Assembly: GCF_003605405.2 (NCBI RefSeq)
Contig: NZ_QYTW02000033.1
Coordinates: forward strand, 1 to 36,539
Direction: 5' to 3'
Source: Siminovitchia terrae
Lineage (GTDB): Bacteria > Bacillota > Bacilli > Bacillales > Bacillaceae_C
Length of the DNA stretch: 36,539 nt
A program made the position numbers and the translations under genes. The notes beneath the pieces are model-generated. The model was not told the origin of the DNA, did not search any database, and was given only the letters and a program-made list of their open reading frames with translations. Shown piece after piece: positions 1-8,926 of the stretch. Numbering within the stretch: the first letter of the stretch is position 1; every line of letters begins with the position of its first letter.

Positions 1-2
1 AC

Positions 3-578
3 AGCACTGCGATTCAATCTTCACTTAAAAACCTTGCTGATTCGTATTCGCGATTTTTCAAGAAACAAAACAGGATACCTCGCTTCAAATCTAAAAAGAA
101 CAAAGTGCAATCTTACACAACCAAGCACACGAATGGTAATATCGCCATTGTAGGTAACAAAATTAAATTACCTAAACTTGGTCTTGTTCGTTTTGCAAAA
201 AGTCGTGAAATAGAAGGTCGTATTCTTAACGCAACTGTTAGGCGTAATCCAAGTGGCAAATACTTTGTGTCCGTATTGGTTGAAACAGAAGGACATGAGT
301 TGCCTAAGACAGGTTCTTCTATTGGCGTTGATGTCGGCTTAAAGAACTTTGCGATTCTTTCTAACGGAACAGAATACGAAAATCCTAAATGGTTTCGCAA
401 ACTGGAAGAAAAATTAGTGAAAGCACAACGTATTCTTTCCAGACGCCAAGAATTAGCATTCAAACGAGAATGTCAATTAGATGAAGCAAAAAATGTTCAA
501 AAACAAAAACGTAAAGTAGCACGCCTCCATGAAAAAGTCACAAACGCAAGAACAGACTACTTACATAAAATCACATAA
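3..578 (+). pseudogene. tnpB: TnpB-type transposon nuclease, truncated at the window edge and at its 3' end
   Basis: The reading frame is already open at the window edge, so the N-terminus lies outside. The visible part begins with an OrfB N-terminal segment (SRFFKKQNRIPRFKSKKN), followed by the start of the RuvC-like fold with IGVDVGLKNFAILSNG, where the Asp of DVG is the first RuvC acidic residue. The frame stops after LHKIT, about where the second half of a normal TnpB would begin. RuvC II (Glu), the zinc-finger CxxC pairs and RuvC III are absent. TnpB is the RNA-guided nuclease of IS200/IS605 elements, and this copy cannot be catalytically complete. The typical right-end hairpin follows within 20 bp, so an internal deletion that joined mid-tnpB to the element's end is likely. 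No tnpA is visible. Confidence 0.85.
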
Positions 579-582
579 AAAC

Positions 583-670
583 AGTTTGAACTACTCCCAC
601 TTAACATACTTATGGTCTGTTTGAAGTGGGAGATTCCTAAGAACACTTTCGTAACCGAAAGTTTTGATTA
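583..670 (+). mobile_element. Probable right end of the IS605/IS1341-type element
   Basis: Directly after the truncated tnpB are two hairpins. The first is a 9-bp stem, CTCCCACTT (594-602) with AAGTGGGAG (624-632). The second is ACTTTCG (645-651) with CGAAAGT (656-662), followed by TTTTG. Subterminal hairpins after tnpB are characteristic of IS200/IS605 right ends, which also give rise to the guide (omega) RNA. The outer boundary cannot be fixed from one copy. Confidence 0.55.
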
Positions 671-854
671 GGCTATCCAAAAAATTCAATATATTCCAGT
701 TTGTTAATTGTACTATAGGCTGTCAAACTATTGGTCTATAACAATCAAAAATCTGAAAAATTTTTCTTGTTTAATAGTATCGCTGATGGTACTATAATAA
801 AAACCAAATAAGTTTCTTCAGTTTCCTGTAGCTTTTTAAAAAGGTGTGAGATAA

Positions 855-1415
855 ATTAAAGAACGTATCTTAGAGGGATTCCGAAAGGAAATTCAACAGC
901 AGGGTTTAAGGTTTTCGATGGATGATCTGGCCCGAAGGTTGGGTGTCAGCAAAAAAACATTGTATAAATATTATTCGTCCAAAGCTGAAATACTGGATGA
1001 ATTGATCGACATGACCCTCGAAAACATGGAAGAAAAAGCCCGTGCAATCAAAAGTAATGAAGAGCTGCCTTTAATCGAAAGGCTCAGAGGTGTTATCGCT
1101 ATCGTTCCGGACCATCTCGAACTCACTGATATAAGAATTTTAAACGAAATGAAGAAATTCTTTCCAGAACAGTGGGCAAAAGTGGACAGCTTTCTTCAAA
1201 GTGATTGGGAAGAAATCCGAATCCTTGTAGAGCAGGGGATTGAAGAGGGAATCATTAAAAATATGAATGTCGCTTTGATTATGAAGGTGATCATTGTTTC
1301 AATCAATACGACTCTTGAGCAAAGCTTTTATTTAGAAAATAACATTGCACCAGTTGATGCAATGGATGATATTGTTTCTATTTTGATAGATGGCCTTAAA
1401 ACAGAGAATAAATGA
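855..1415 (+). CDS. TetR/AcrR-family transcriptional regulator, probable ATT start
   Basis: A 186-residue TetR-type repressor if started at ATT 855. The first ATG in frame (918) falls inside the helix-turn-helix domain. The 21 codons upstream of it read KERILEGFRKEIQQQGLRFS, the normal first helix of a TetR domain, and run straight into MDDLARRLGVSKKTLYKYY, the recognition helix. The frame is closed by TAA at 852-854, so ATT 855 is the only sensible start. It is preceded by AAGGTG at 841-846 with good spacing. The C-terminal ligand domain is unassigned. It is followed after 94 bp by the ureohydrolase operon, which it may control. A TATAAT-like -10 lies at 792-797. Confidence 0.85.
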   Translation: MKERILEGFRKEIQQQGLRFSMDDLARRLGVSKKTLYKYYSSKAEILDELIDMTLENMEEKARAIKSNEELPLIERLRGVIAIVPDHLELTDIRILNEMKKFFPEQWAKVDSFLQSDWEEIRILVEQGIEEGIIKNMNVALIMKVIIVSINTTLEQSFYLENNIAPVDAMDDIVSILIDGLKTENK

Positions 1416-1436
1416 TTGCAAAATCTTTTATTCTCT
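1403..1436 (+). terminator. AT-rich hairpin over the tetR stop codon
   Basis: AGAGAATAAA (1403-1412) and TTTATTCTCT (1427-1436) form a 10-bp stem overlapping the stop codon of the TetR gene. It has no strong U tract, so it is at best a weak terminator or a 3' stability hairpin. Confidence 0.35.
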
Positions 1437-1447
1437 AGATTTATAAG

Positions 1448-1482
1448 TTTGGAAACTATAAAAACTATATGAGTTTCCTAAA
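1448..1482. promoter_or_regulatory. Inverted repeat upstream of the ureohydrolase operon (possible operator)
   Basis: GGAAACT (1451-1457) and AGTTTCC (1472-1478) are perfect inverted arms separated by 14 bp, with partial extension on both sides. The dyad sits between the TetR gene and the ureohydrolase start, where an operator for that TetR protein would be expected. A folded mRNA leader is the alternative. Binding is inferred from position only. Confidence 0.4.
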
Positions 1483-1509
1483 AAATATAGGGTATTAGGA
1501 GGGTTTTTT

Positions 1510-2451
1510 ATGTACAATCCAGTTGTTTCTTCTATCACGCCGGCCTACTCCTTCATGAAGTTGGAGCGCAGAAAAGCTGTCGATGGGGTTGATTTTGCCA
1601 TTATTGGTGTCCCGTTTGATATGGCGGCCACAAACCGGACGGGACAAAGATATGGTCCCCAGCACATTCGGAACTTTTCGGGCATGATTCGTCCGTATAA
1701 TCCGGATCAACGGATCAAGGTCTTTGATTATTGTGTTGGCGTGGATTACGGAGATGTTGAAGTGATCCCTGGTAATATTCATAGAACCTATCAAAATATT
1801 GAGAAGGAGCTTGATCCAATTTTTAAAAGAAACATTATTCCGGTGATGATGGGTGGAGATCATTCGATTACTTTGGCCCATTTACGAGCTGCAGCAAAAC
1901 ATCATGGTCCAATTGCTCTCGTTCATTTTGATTCACACTGTGATACCTGGGATGAATTATTCGGGGAGAAATATTCGCATGCCACCCCATTCCGCAGGGC
2001 AGTTGAAGAAGGTTTGGTTGATGTTGAGCATTCCATTCAAATAGGCATGCGGGGATCGCTTTTTGAGCCCGAAGATGTTGACGGCGCAATTGAACTCGGT
2101 TTCAAAGTACTGACAATGCGAGAGGTCAGGAATATAGGTTTTGAAAGCGTTATAAAAGAAATCCATGAAAGAGTGGGGGATAAACCAGTATTTGTTTCAT
2201 ATGACATTGACTTTCTTGATCCATCCTATGCACCGGGAACAGGAACACCGGAGGTTGGGGGACCAACGAGCTTTGAAGGTCTGGAGTTTGTTAGAAGGCT
2301 GGATGGACTGAACATTATCGGATTTGATTTGGTGGAAGTTCTGCCTGCATATGACAGCGGTGACATCACTGCAGCTGCTGCGGCCAATATCATCTATGAA
2401 ATGGTTTCGCTGATTGCTTTGAAGAGAAGGGACCAAAATATAAAAAAATAA
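1510..2451 (+). CDS. Agmatinase-family ureohydrolase
   Basis: A 313-residue cytoplasmic arginase/agmatinase-fold enzyme that hydrolyses a guanidino compound to urea plus an amine. The complete binuclear metal site is visible: GGDHS (115-119, His118), DSHCD (141-145) and SYDIDFLDP (230-238, Asp232 and Asp234), followed by APGTGTPEVGG, which is typical of agmatinases and guanidinobutyrases rather than arginases. Length is normal for the family. AGGAGG lies just before the ATG. It heads an operon with a PuuP-like permease and an amidohydrolase. In this polyamine-rich neighbourhood, agmatine to putrescine plus urea is the likely reaction, but guanidinobutyrate or another guanidine substrate cannot be excluded. 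Confidence 0.85.
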   Translation: MYNPVVSSITPAYSFMKLERRKAVDGVDFAIIGVPFDMAATNRTGQRYGPQHIRNFSGMIRPYNPDQRIKVFDYCVGVDYGDVEVIPGNIHRTYQNIEKELDPIFKRNIIPVMMGGDHSITLAHLRAAAKHHGPIALVHFDSHCDTWDELFGEKYSHATPFRRAVEEGLVDVEHSIQIGMRGSLFEPEDVDGAIELGFKVLTMREVRNIGFESVIKEIHERVGDKPVFVSYDIDFLDPSYAPGTGTPEVGGPTSFEGLEFVRRLDGLNIIGFDLVEVLPAYDSGDITAAAAANIIYEMVSLIALKRRDQNIKK

Positions 2452-2503
2452 TAAATCATTTGTATGCGATTTCATGAATTGTAAAAAATGGGGGGGGAAT
2501 ATG

Positions 2504-3858
2504 ATGAACCAAAACTCATTGAAACGTACACTGTCCTTCAGGCATCTTGTATTTCTAGGACTGGCCTTTATGACGATGATGATCATCTTTACCACTTATG
2601 GCATTGCGTCGCAGGTGACACAAGGGATGGTGCCGGCCGCCTATATGATCGTTTTGGTCGCTATGCTGTTCAATGTCTATAGTTACGGCAGGATGGTGAA
2701 AGTTTTTCCGTCATCAGGAACTTCTTATGCGTATGCACAAAAAGCAATACATCCGAATGCCGGATTTTTGTCGGCTGGGCGATTATGATGGATTATTTAT
2801 TAACACCAATGCTTAACTACTTGGTTGTAGGGATATTCTTATCTACGGCTTTTCCTGCGATTCCTGCATGGTTATGGATTATACTATTTATCATCGTTAT
2901 TACAACAATTAATGTTCTCGGGGTAAAAATTGCCGCAAATATCAATTTCTTACTTGTTATTTTTCAATTTTCGGTTGTGGCTATTTTCGCCTTCCTATGT
3001 ATCAAGCAGGTTATGGGAGGAATGGGAACAGGGACATTATTTTCAGCACTTCCGTTTTACAATCCGGATGTCCCATTTTCAGCAGTTACTGCAGGAGCAG
3101 CAATTTTATTTCTGTCATTTCTTGGTTTCGATACGATCACTACATTCAGTGAAGAAACAATTAATCCTGAAAAGACCATTCCAAGGGCTATGTTTGCCGT
3201 TGTATTAATTGGCGGAGGCCTATTCATCTTTATTTCGTACATCATTCAAATGGTATTCCCTGATTTCATGAGTTTTAATGATGTGGATGCGGCCGGATTT
3301 GAGGTTGTGTCGGCTGTTACTGGCAATCTGTTCACTTCTCTGTTTTTGGCAGGGTATATCGTGGCCTGCTTCGCATCAGCTACAGTTTCACATGCAGGTA
3401 TTTCCCGATTCTTATTTGCTATGGGACGAGATGGAGTGTTACCGAAACGCTTCTTTGGATACTTGAGTCCGAAGTTGAAAGTCCCGCTTTTCAATATCCT
3501 TTTGGTAGGAGTCCTCTCTCTGTTGGCATTGATGTTGTCCATGGACCTTTTACTTGCTTTCATCAACTTCGGGGTGCTTGTTGCATTTTCGTTCGTTAAT
3601 TTGTCTGTCATTTCACATTATTTTATAAGGGAAGGCCATCGAGGCACTGTTAAAAATACAATCCTATATTTGGTCATTCCATTAATAGGATTTTGTATCA
3701 ACGCATGGTTATGGACCAACCTTGAAAAAAGCGCGTTAATCCTTGGGGGAAGCTGGCTTCTGATCGGTCTGATTTATTTGGCCTATCTTACAAACATGTT
3801 CCGCAAGTCGACCCCGCAAATGAATCTTGAAAATATAGATGAATCGGAAGCTGTTTAA
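2504..3858 (+). pseudogene. PuuP-like APC-superfamily amine permease, broken by a one-base frameshift
   Basis: Two overlapping frames (2504-2788 and 2785-3858) together encode one 12-helix APC transporter of about 450 residues. The first frame holds helices 1-2 (GLAFMTMMIIFTTYGIASQ, then YSYGRMVKVFPSSGTSYAYA) and ends in GFLSAGRL. The second resumes with MMDYLLTPMLNYLVVGI. The intact paralogue at 19334-20677 reads GFFTGWILLLDYLFLPMINYL here. Adding one T to the T5 run at 2765-2769 restores GFFVGWAIMMDYL. Sequence features follow the putrescine importer PuuP. An eight-G run at 2490-2497 serves as ribosome binding site for ATG 2504. The defect may be real inactivation, slippage-based switching or a sequencing error. 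Confidence 0.85.
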
Positions 3859-3900
3859 GCAGCTTTCGATTGCTAAACACCAAAGAAAGGACTATTTAGT

Positions 3901-5532
3901 ATGACTCAACAAAAAGCAGATATCATTATTTCAGGAAATGCAGTTTTTACAGGACTGTCTGATAAACCGGAATCCGCATTTATTGCAATAATTGGAAATA
4001 AAATCGTAGCCATTGGTTCGGAGGAGGATATAAAACCATATTCGGGGGAGCAAACGAAAACCTATCGTTTTGATGACCAGTTAATCATGCCGGGTTTTCA
4101 TGATTTTCACCTCCATGTGATGCAAAGTGCCTTATCGCTGATAAGTGTGGATCTATTTTCCGCCCGCTCGGAAAAAGAAGCAATCAGGATGATTACCGAC
4201 TTTGCGAAGGCCAATCCGGGCAACCCTTGGGTCATCGGATTCACATGGGATGCTGGATATTGGGATAATCAACAATTGCCGGACAGACACTCATTGGATC
4301 GAATTTTGCCTGACCGTCCTGCAATCATGTTCCATGCAGAAGGCCATTATGCATGGGTGAATTCTAAGGCGCTGGAAATTGCCAATATTAATCGGGATAC
4401 GGAGGGCCCGTCCTATGGGATTATCGGCAAAGATGAAAATGGTGAACCCAATGGCATTTTATATGAAAAGGCAATGGCTCTTGTGACCAATCACGCCTAT
4501 GATTTTACGAAGGAACAAAAAAGGGAGATGTTCAATAACTTCCTTGACCATGCAGCGAGTCTTGGTGTGACTGCCATGCATGACCTTTATGCAACCGAAT
4601 CACTGGCAATCCTTGATGATTTTGAGCTGTTAAAAGAGTTTGAGGATCAAGGCAGGCTGACAACCCGCATACATTTATGGCCTGCATTGAATGGGGATCT
4701 GCAGCGTGCAAAAGAGTTACAGAAAACATACCAATCCGAAAAATTAAAGGTAGCAGGACTTAAGCAATTTATAGACGGCGTCGTCACTTCCCGTACGGCC
4801 TATATGCTTGAGCCGTATGCCGATCAGCCGGAAAGCAGGGGGGACACTTCATTTTCTCCGGAAACGATCAAAAAGTGGGTTGCTGATGCGGATAAGGAAG
4901 GTTTCAGTATTCGATTCCATGCAATTGGAGACGGGGCCATCCGTCTTGCGTTGGATGCGTATGAGGAAGCACAGAAAATGAATGGAGTAAGGGATTCAAG
5001 ACACGCGATTGAACACATTGAAGTCATTCATCCGGATGACATTCACCGCTTTAAAGAGCTTGGAGTCACTGCTTCCATGCAGCCGGACCATTTTGCGATG
5101 TCAGAGCGGGGGGTTTACACTGATCGGATTGGGGATGAACGGGAAAGATTTGTATTTGCGATTAATACCCTGCAAAAAGCTGGAGCAAGGTTAGCGTTTG
5201 GTACAGATTGCCCCATTGATGTCCTTAACCCGCTTTTGCAAATTTACCGCGCAGTGACAAGGATTGACAGCAGTGGGAATGATGTTTGGCATCTGCATGA
5301 GCGTATTTCGTTATCCGAAGCATTGAAAGCTTATACATCCGGTTCGGCATACGGGACTTTCCGGGAAAACGAACTCGGAACGCTTGAAGAAGGAAAATTC
5401 GCTGATATTGTTGTATTAAAACAAAATCTGTTTGATATTCCTGCAGAGGACATTCCCAATACAGGAGTGGAGCTTACGATAGCTGATGGGAATGTCGTAT
5501 ATGAAGATTTAAAGGAAACGGTAAATCCATAG
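3901..5532 (+). CDS. YtcJ-like metal-dependent amidohydrolase
   Basis: A 543-residue amidohydrolase-superfamily (M38-like, YtcJ/Amidohydro_3 type) enzyme. It shows the metal-binding HxH pair in GFHDFHLHV (His70, His72), a conserved LKQFIDGVV segment, FHAIGDGAIR (His340), SRHAIEHIEVIHPDD with a further metal His, and the catalytic Asp in FGTDCPIDVLNP (Asp436). No signal peptide is visible, so it is probably cytoplasmic. Members cleave C-N bonds in N-acyl amines, N-acyl amino acids and related amides, but the substrate of this one is unknown. It lies 42 bp after the broken permease and is the last gene before a bidirectional terminator. A paralogue at 17700-19319 sits beside the intact permease paralogue, so hydrolase and permease appear to form a recurring pair. 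Confidence 0.85.
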   Translation: MTQQKADIIISGNAVFTGLSDKPESAFIAIIGNKIVAIGSEEDIKPYSGEQTKTYRFDDQLIMPGFHDFHLHVMQSALSLISVDLFSARSEKEAIRMITDFAKANPGNPWVIGFTWDAGYWDNQQLPDRHSLDRILPDRPAIMFHAEGHYAWVNSKALEIANINRDTEGPSYGIIGKDENGEPNGILYEKAMALVTNHAYDFTKEQKREMFNNFLDHAASLGVTAMHDLYATESLAILDDFELLKEFEDQGRLTTRIHLWPALNGDLQRAKELQKTYQSEKLKVAGLKQFIDGVVTSRTAYMLEPYADQPESRGDTSFSPETIKKWVADADKEGFSIRFHAIGDGAIRLALDAYEEAQKMNGVRDSRHAIEHIEVIHPDDIHRFKELGVTASMQPDHFAMSERGVYTDRIGDERERFVFAINTLQKAGARLAFGTDCPIDVLNPLLQIYRAVTRIDSSGNDVWHLHERISLSEALKAYTSGSAYGTFRENELGTLEEGKFADIVVLKQNLFDIPAEDIPNTGVELTIADGNVVYEDLKETVNP

Positions 5533-5536
5533 TAAT

Positions 5537-5570
5537 GAAAAGAACGGGGGACGAGCCCCTGTTCTTTTTC
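5537..5570. terminator. Bidirectional intrinsic terminator between convergent genes
   Basis: AAAGAAC-GGGG (from 5538) pairs with CCCC-GTTCTTT, giving a GC-rich stem with a T run on the plus strand and an A run that serves the minus strand. It separates the amidohydrolase from the convergent RpiR-family gene. Confidence 0.8.
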
Positions 5571-5576
5571 TAATAA

Positions 5577-6446
5577 TTATTCAGAAGACCCTCTCTTATG
5601 AAACACATCGAATCGCTCCCAAGCTTCTTCTATTTTTTCCAGGCGGGATTCGACCTCTTCCATGCGTCCTTTTCCGATACTGACCACAATCGCGTTGATT
5701 AGGCTGAGTGGAGCAGTGAACGAATCAATGAATGTCGGCATCTGGCTTGTTGCAGTCAAAGCGACGTCGGAATGGGGAATCATGGGTGAAAGCAAGCTGT
5801 CCGTGATGCAAATGGTCTTTGATCCTCTTTCCTTGGCAAAAGCGAGCGTTTGAATCGTGCTGTTCGGATAACGGGGAAAGCTAATGCCAATGACCACGTC
5901 TTTTTCATTGAGGTTATACAATTGTTCAGACAGGTTTTCCACAGAACGGACCATCTCCGCATGCCCCAGAATGATGTTTAAATAATATTGAAGGAAAATC
6001 CCCAAAGCTGCGGCACTTCGATTGGCAGCGATATATATTTTATCCGCTTCCTGTAAAAGGCCGACCGCCTGATGAAACTTTTCTATATCCAATTTCTCCA
6101 TAGTCGATTTGATATTTTCGATATCGTCGTAAAAAATGTCATATATCGATTGGTCGCGATCATCATATATATCGGTTGTCATCTTCAACCGTTCCGTTGT
6201 GGTCAATTGCTTCTGAATTGAGCTTTGCATCCTGGACTGCAGCTCCGGATAGCCTGAATATCCGAGAAAGGAAGCGAACCTTACGACAGTCGCTTCGCTC
6301 ACATCGGTTTTTTTTGCGAGAGTGGCCACATTAAAAAAAGGAACGACATTTGTGTTGTTTAAAATAAAACTGGCTATTTTTTTATGAGATTTGCTCATTT
6401 CCGGTATTTTTTCCGCAATTTGATTGTATACGTTATAGTTTTCCAT
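5577..6446 (-). CDS. RpiR/MurR-family transcriptional regulator
   Basis: A 289-residue regulator with an N-terminal HTH_6 domain (about residues 1-77; FNVATLAKKTDVSEATVVRFASFLGYSGY is the HTH) and a C-terminal SIS phosphosugar-type effector domain (about 120-255; IYIAANRSAAALG and DVVIGISFPRY). Family members repress or activate sugar, amino sugar and amine catabolism genes. ATTAAGGGTG is the ribosome binding site. It is the second gene of a minus-strand pair with the nitrilase at 6501-7277, which diverges from the aminotransferase at 7463. The intergenic palindrome at 7397-7414 is the best candidate operator. Confidence 0.88.
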   Translation of the reverse strand: MENYNVYNQIAEKIPEMSKSHKKIASFILNNTNVVPFFNVATLAKKTDVSEATVVRFASFLGYSGYPELQSRMQSSIQKQLTTTERLKMTTDIYDDRDQSIYDIFYDDIENIKSTMEKLDIEKFHQAVGLLQEADKIYIAANRSAAALGIFLQYYLNIILGHAEMVRSVENLSEQLYNLNEKDVVIGISFPRYPNSTIQTLAFAKERGSKTICITDSLLSPMIPHSDVALTATSQMPTFIDSFTAPLSLINAIVVSIGKGRMEEVESRLEKIEEAWERFDVFHKRGSSE

Positions 6447-6500
6447 TTATTTCACCCTTAATATCTGTTGAATCTCTCTATTTTTTTCTGTAACAAGGTT

Positions 6501-7277
6501 TCAGATCGGCTGACTATTGTTCAAATCTCTTAAATAAGGAATCTTCTTTCTTGTTTCGCGGATCAGATCAAAGTTTACCTCATGGATCAATATGCATGGC
6601 TCATTGGCTGGTGCTTCAGCCAGTACTCTTCCGTCAGGGGCGATCAGCTTGCTTTTCCCGCAGCTTCCTTCATACGCTGTGTTTACGCCCAAAACAAATA
6701 CGGTGTTATCGAGGGCGCGGGCAGGGAGTTGTATATCCCATCTCGGCTCAGCGGGAATGCTCCACACGGACGGCACGATAATCAACTCGACCCCTTGCAG
6801 TGCCAAGTGACGGCTTGGTTCTGGAAATTCAATGTCATAGCAAATCAATATTCCAATTTTGCCGACTGATGTTTGGACAGCTTCGTATTCTCTTTCTCCT
6901 GGTGAAAAAATTTCTTTTTCCCTTCCCCATAAGAAAGATTTCCTGTAACAAGCCAGCAGATCTCCGGATTTTTCAATGACGGCAGTGGAGATATAGAGGT
7001 TTTTCTCCTCTTTTTCAATAAAAGGTACGACTAATACAACACCTAATTCCATTGCAAGCTCTTGAAATTTCCGAACAGTGCTCCCTTTTTTGTTTTCACC
7101 CAGAAAGCCAAATTCCTCTTTCGATAAGTAATATCCGCTTTTCCAAAGCTCCGGAAGCACGATGATCCCTGCCCCTTGTGATCTTGCATTTCTAACCATT
7201 TTTAAAGCGGTATTTAAATTTTTCATAGGCTGGTTTGGCACAGAATGCATTTGGATGGCGGCCACCAGAATGGACAA
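6501..7277 (-). CDS. Carbon-nitrogen hydrolase (nitrilase superfamily amidase)
   Basis: A nitrilase-fold amidase of 258 residues from TTG 7277, the start chosen because AAGGAT lies 8 bp upstream. The longer frame to 7334 would add 19 atypical residues. The Glu-Lys-Cys triad is intact: Glu43 in LPELW, Lys113 in YRKSFLWG and Cys146 in LICYDIEFPE. These enzymes hydrolyse amides, N-carbamoyl amines or nitriles through a thioester. In this context candidates are N-carbamoylputrescine amidase, omega-amidase or deacylation of an N-acyl amino acid, and the sequence alone does not decide. It is cotranscribed with the RpiR regulator and diverges from the class III aminotransferase, suggesting one pathway. 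Confidence 0.85.
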   Translation of the reverse strand: MSILVAAIQMHSVPNQPMKNLNTALKMVRNARSQGAGIIVLPELWKSGYYLSKEEFGFLGENKKGSTVRKFQELAMELGVVLVVPFIEKEEKNLYISTAVIEKSGDLLACYRKSFLWGREKEIFSPGEREYEAVQTSVGKIGILICYDIEFPEPSRHLALQGVELIIVPSVWSIPAEPRWDIQLPARALDNTVFVLGVNTAYEGSCGKSKLIAPDGRVLAEAPANEPCILIHEVNFDLIRETRKKIPYLRDLNNSQPI

Positions 7278-7396
7278 TATGAACACATCCTTATGCTTTT
7301 CATTAAAGATATTACATTTAACGCATTTATGCAATTTTTATTACATTTAAATTAAATAAAGAAATTTTTATTTTAAATAGGCGCTTATAGGATATA

Positions 7397-7414
7397 ATGA
7401 AATAAATATTTCAT
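7397..7414. promoter_or_regulatory. Palindrome, candidate RpiR operator, just after a -10 box
   Basis: ATGAAAT and ATTTCAT are perfect 7-bp inverted arms with an AAAT centre. TATAAT at 7393-7398 overlaps the left edge, so a bound protein would block the aminotransferase promoter. RpiR-family operators are often TGAAA-type palindromes, and an RpiR gene lies in the divergent operon. The rest of the 7278-7462 spacer is AT-rich with no other clear site. Confidence 0.45.
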
Positions 7415-7462
7415 AATATATTTAAATAAGAAATTTAAATTACTCGAAAGAGGTGTTTATAA

Positions 7463-8842
7463 GTGGCAATCAGTGAAAGAGGGATGGGGATCAAACGCTT
7501 TGCAGCAAAAACTCCGAAATCATTGGAGTTTTATAAGGAAGCAATTAAGGTCATGCCGGGAGGGACGACGGCCAATATTAAGTTCTTTGCACCTTATCCT
7601 ATTATTATGGAAAAAGGGAAAGGAAGCCGCCTGTATGATTTAGATGGAAATGAATATATTGATTATTTGCTTTCTTATGGAGCATTGATTCTTGGACATG
7701 GACACCCCAGAGTACTCCAGGCGGTACAAGAGCAATTAAATGATAATGGCACCTACTTATTTGGAACTCCGCACCGGCTGGAAGTTGAAATGGGAAGGAA
7801 AATTCAACAGCTGTATCCAAGCATTGAGCTGCTGCGTTATACAAACTCAGGAACAGAAGCAACTTTGCTGGCGATTCGCCTGGCATGCGCCTATACGGGT
7901 AAAAATAAAATTGCAAAATTTGAAGGGCATTACCATGGCGGATACGATCAGGTTTTAGTAAGTGTGAATCCGTCATTAGAAGAAGCCGGGAATCCCCATC
8001 AGCCAAAGTCGGTTGCTGAATCCAAGGGGATGGATCACTATCATGAAGAACATACAATCATTTTGCCGTTTAATGATTTAGATGCAGCTTCGGATATTCT
8101 GAGGAAAAGGAAAGATGAACTAGCTGCGATTATTGTGGAGCCGATTCAAGGCGGGTTCATTCCAGCCGAGAGAAGTTTTATGGAAGGCCTTCGGAAATTG
8201 ACAGAGGAATTGGATATTCTCCTGATTTTTGATGAAGTTAAAACGTGTTTCCGGCTGGGAATGGGAGGTGCCCAAGAATATTACAACATTAAACCAGATT
8301 TGACAGCGCTTGGCAAAGCAGTTGGCGGAGGATACCCGATCGGTATTACAGGAGGCCGAAAAAATGTTATGGAGGTAAGTCTTCCAAAGGCTGCTTCAGA
8401 CGTGTTTGACAATAGTCAAAGCAAAAATTCCAAGGCAAGGGATGTGCTTTTTCATAGCGGAACGTATAATGGGCATCCCTCCATTCTGGCAGCAGGCCTT
8501 GAAACAATTGCAGTTTTGGAGGAAGAGATCAGCCGAATCAATGAGACGGTTGAAAAGTTGAAGACAGGAATCAGCAAGCTTTTTTCCCAGAGGGGAATGG
8601 CGGTACAGACATTGGGCTTGGGTTCCATTTTCAACTTGATTTTCACCGAAAAAGACCAAATCCTGAATTACCGGGATCTGCAAAGTGCTGACTTTGAATT
8701 AAGAAGAGAATTAGATTTCCAATTAATAAATGAGGGAATCTATACAAAGCCGTTGAACCGTTATAGCATTTCAAGTGCACATGGGCAGGACGAAATTGAC
8801 CAAACGTTGGACGCCTATGAAAAAGTGATTGGAAAGCTGTAA
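7463..8842 (+). CDS. Class III aminotransferase, glutamate-1-semialdehyde aminomutase-like
   Basis: A 459-residue PLP enzyme of the class III (GSA/omega-amino acid) group. It starts at GTG 7463 behind AAAGAGGTG. Visible are YTNSGTEATLLAIRLA (PLP phosphate site), FEGHYHGGYDQ, IVEPIQGG, IFDEVKTCFRLG (Asp that contacts the pyridine N) and ALGKAVGGG with Schiff-base Lys285. It resembles HemL but has insertions (for example around 320-330, DVFDNSQSKNSKARD). It sits away from heme genes and beside a nitrilase and an RpiR regulator, so a catabolic omega-aminotransferase or aminomutase acting on an amino acid or diamine is more likely than heme synthesis. A terminator follows at once. Confidence 0.85.
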   Translation: MAISERGMGIKRFAAKTPKSLEFYKEAIKVMPGGTTANIKFFAPYPIIMEKGKGSRLYDLDGNEYIDYLLSYGALILGHGHPRVLQAVQEQLNDNGTYLFGTPHRLEVEMGRKIQQLYPSIELLRYTNSGTEATLLAIRLACAYTGKNKIAKFEGHYHGGYDQVLVSVNPSLEEAGNPHQPKSVAESKGMDHYHEEHTIILPFNDLDAASDILRKRKDELAAIIVEPIQGGFIPAERSFMEGLRKLTEELDILLIFDEVKTCFRLGMGGAQEYYNIKPDLTALGKAVGGGYPIGITGGRKNVMEVSLPKAASDVFDNSQSKNSKARDVLFHSGTYNGHPSILAAGLETIAVLEEEISRINETVEKLKTGISKLFSQRGMAVQTLGLGSIFNLIFTEKDQILNYRDLQSADFELRRELDFQLINEGIYTKPLNRYSISSAHGQDEIDQTLDAYEKVIGKL

Positions 8843-8845
8843 ATA

Positions 8846-8878
8846 AAGCTCCGCTTCTCGATTGCAGAAGCGGAGCTT
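8846..8878 (+). terminator. Intrinsic terminator after the aminotransferase
   Basis: AAGCTCCGCTTCT (8846-8858) and AGAAGCGGAGCTT (8866-8878) form a perfect 13-bp GC-rich stem with a 7-nt loop, followed by a modest pyrimidine tract. It isolates the sigma-54-controlled nhaC unit from upstream transcription. Confidence 0.8.
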
Positions 8879-8926
8879 CTTCTGAAAAAAGATTAACTTT
8901 CAAAAATCCATGCAAATCAGCAATCA

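Noticed and set aside
7463-8842. Assigning the class III aminotransferase as HemL of heme synthesis
   Set aside because: No heme genes are nearby, there are insertions relative to HemL, and the gene is paired with catabolic and regulatory neighbours.
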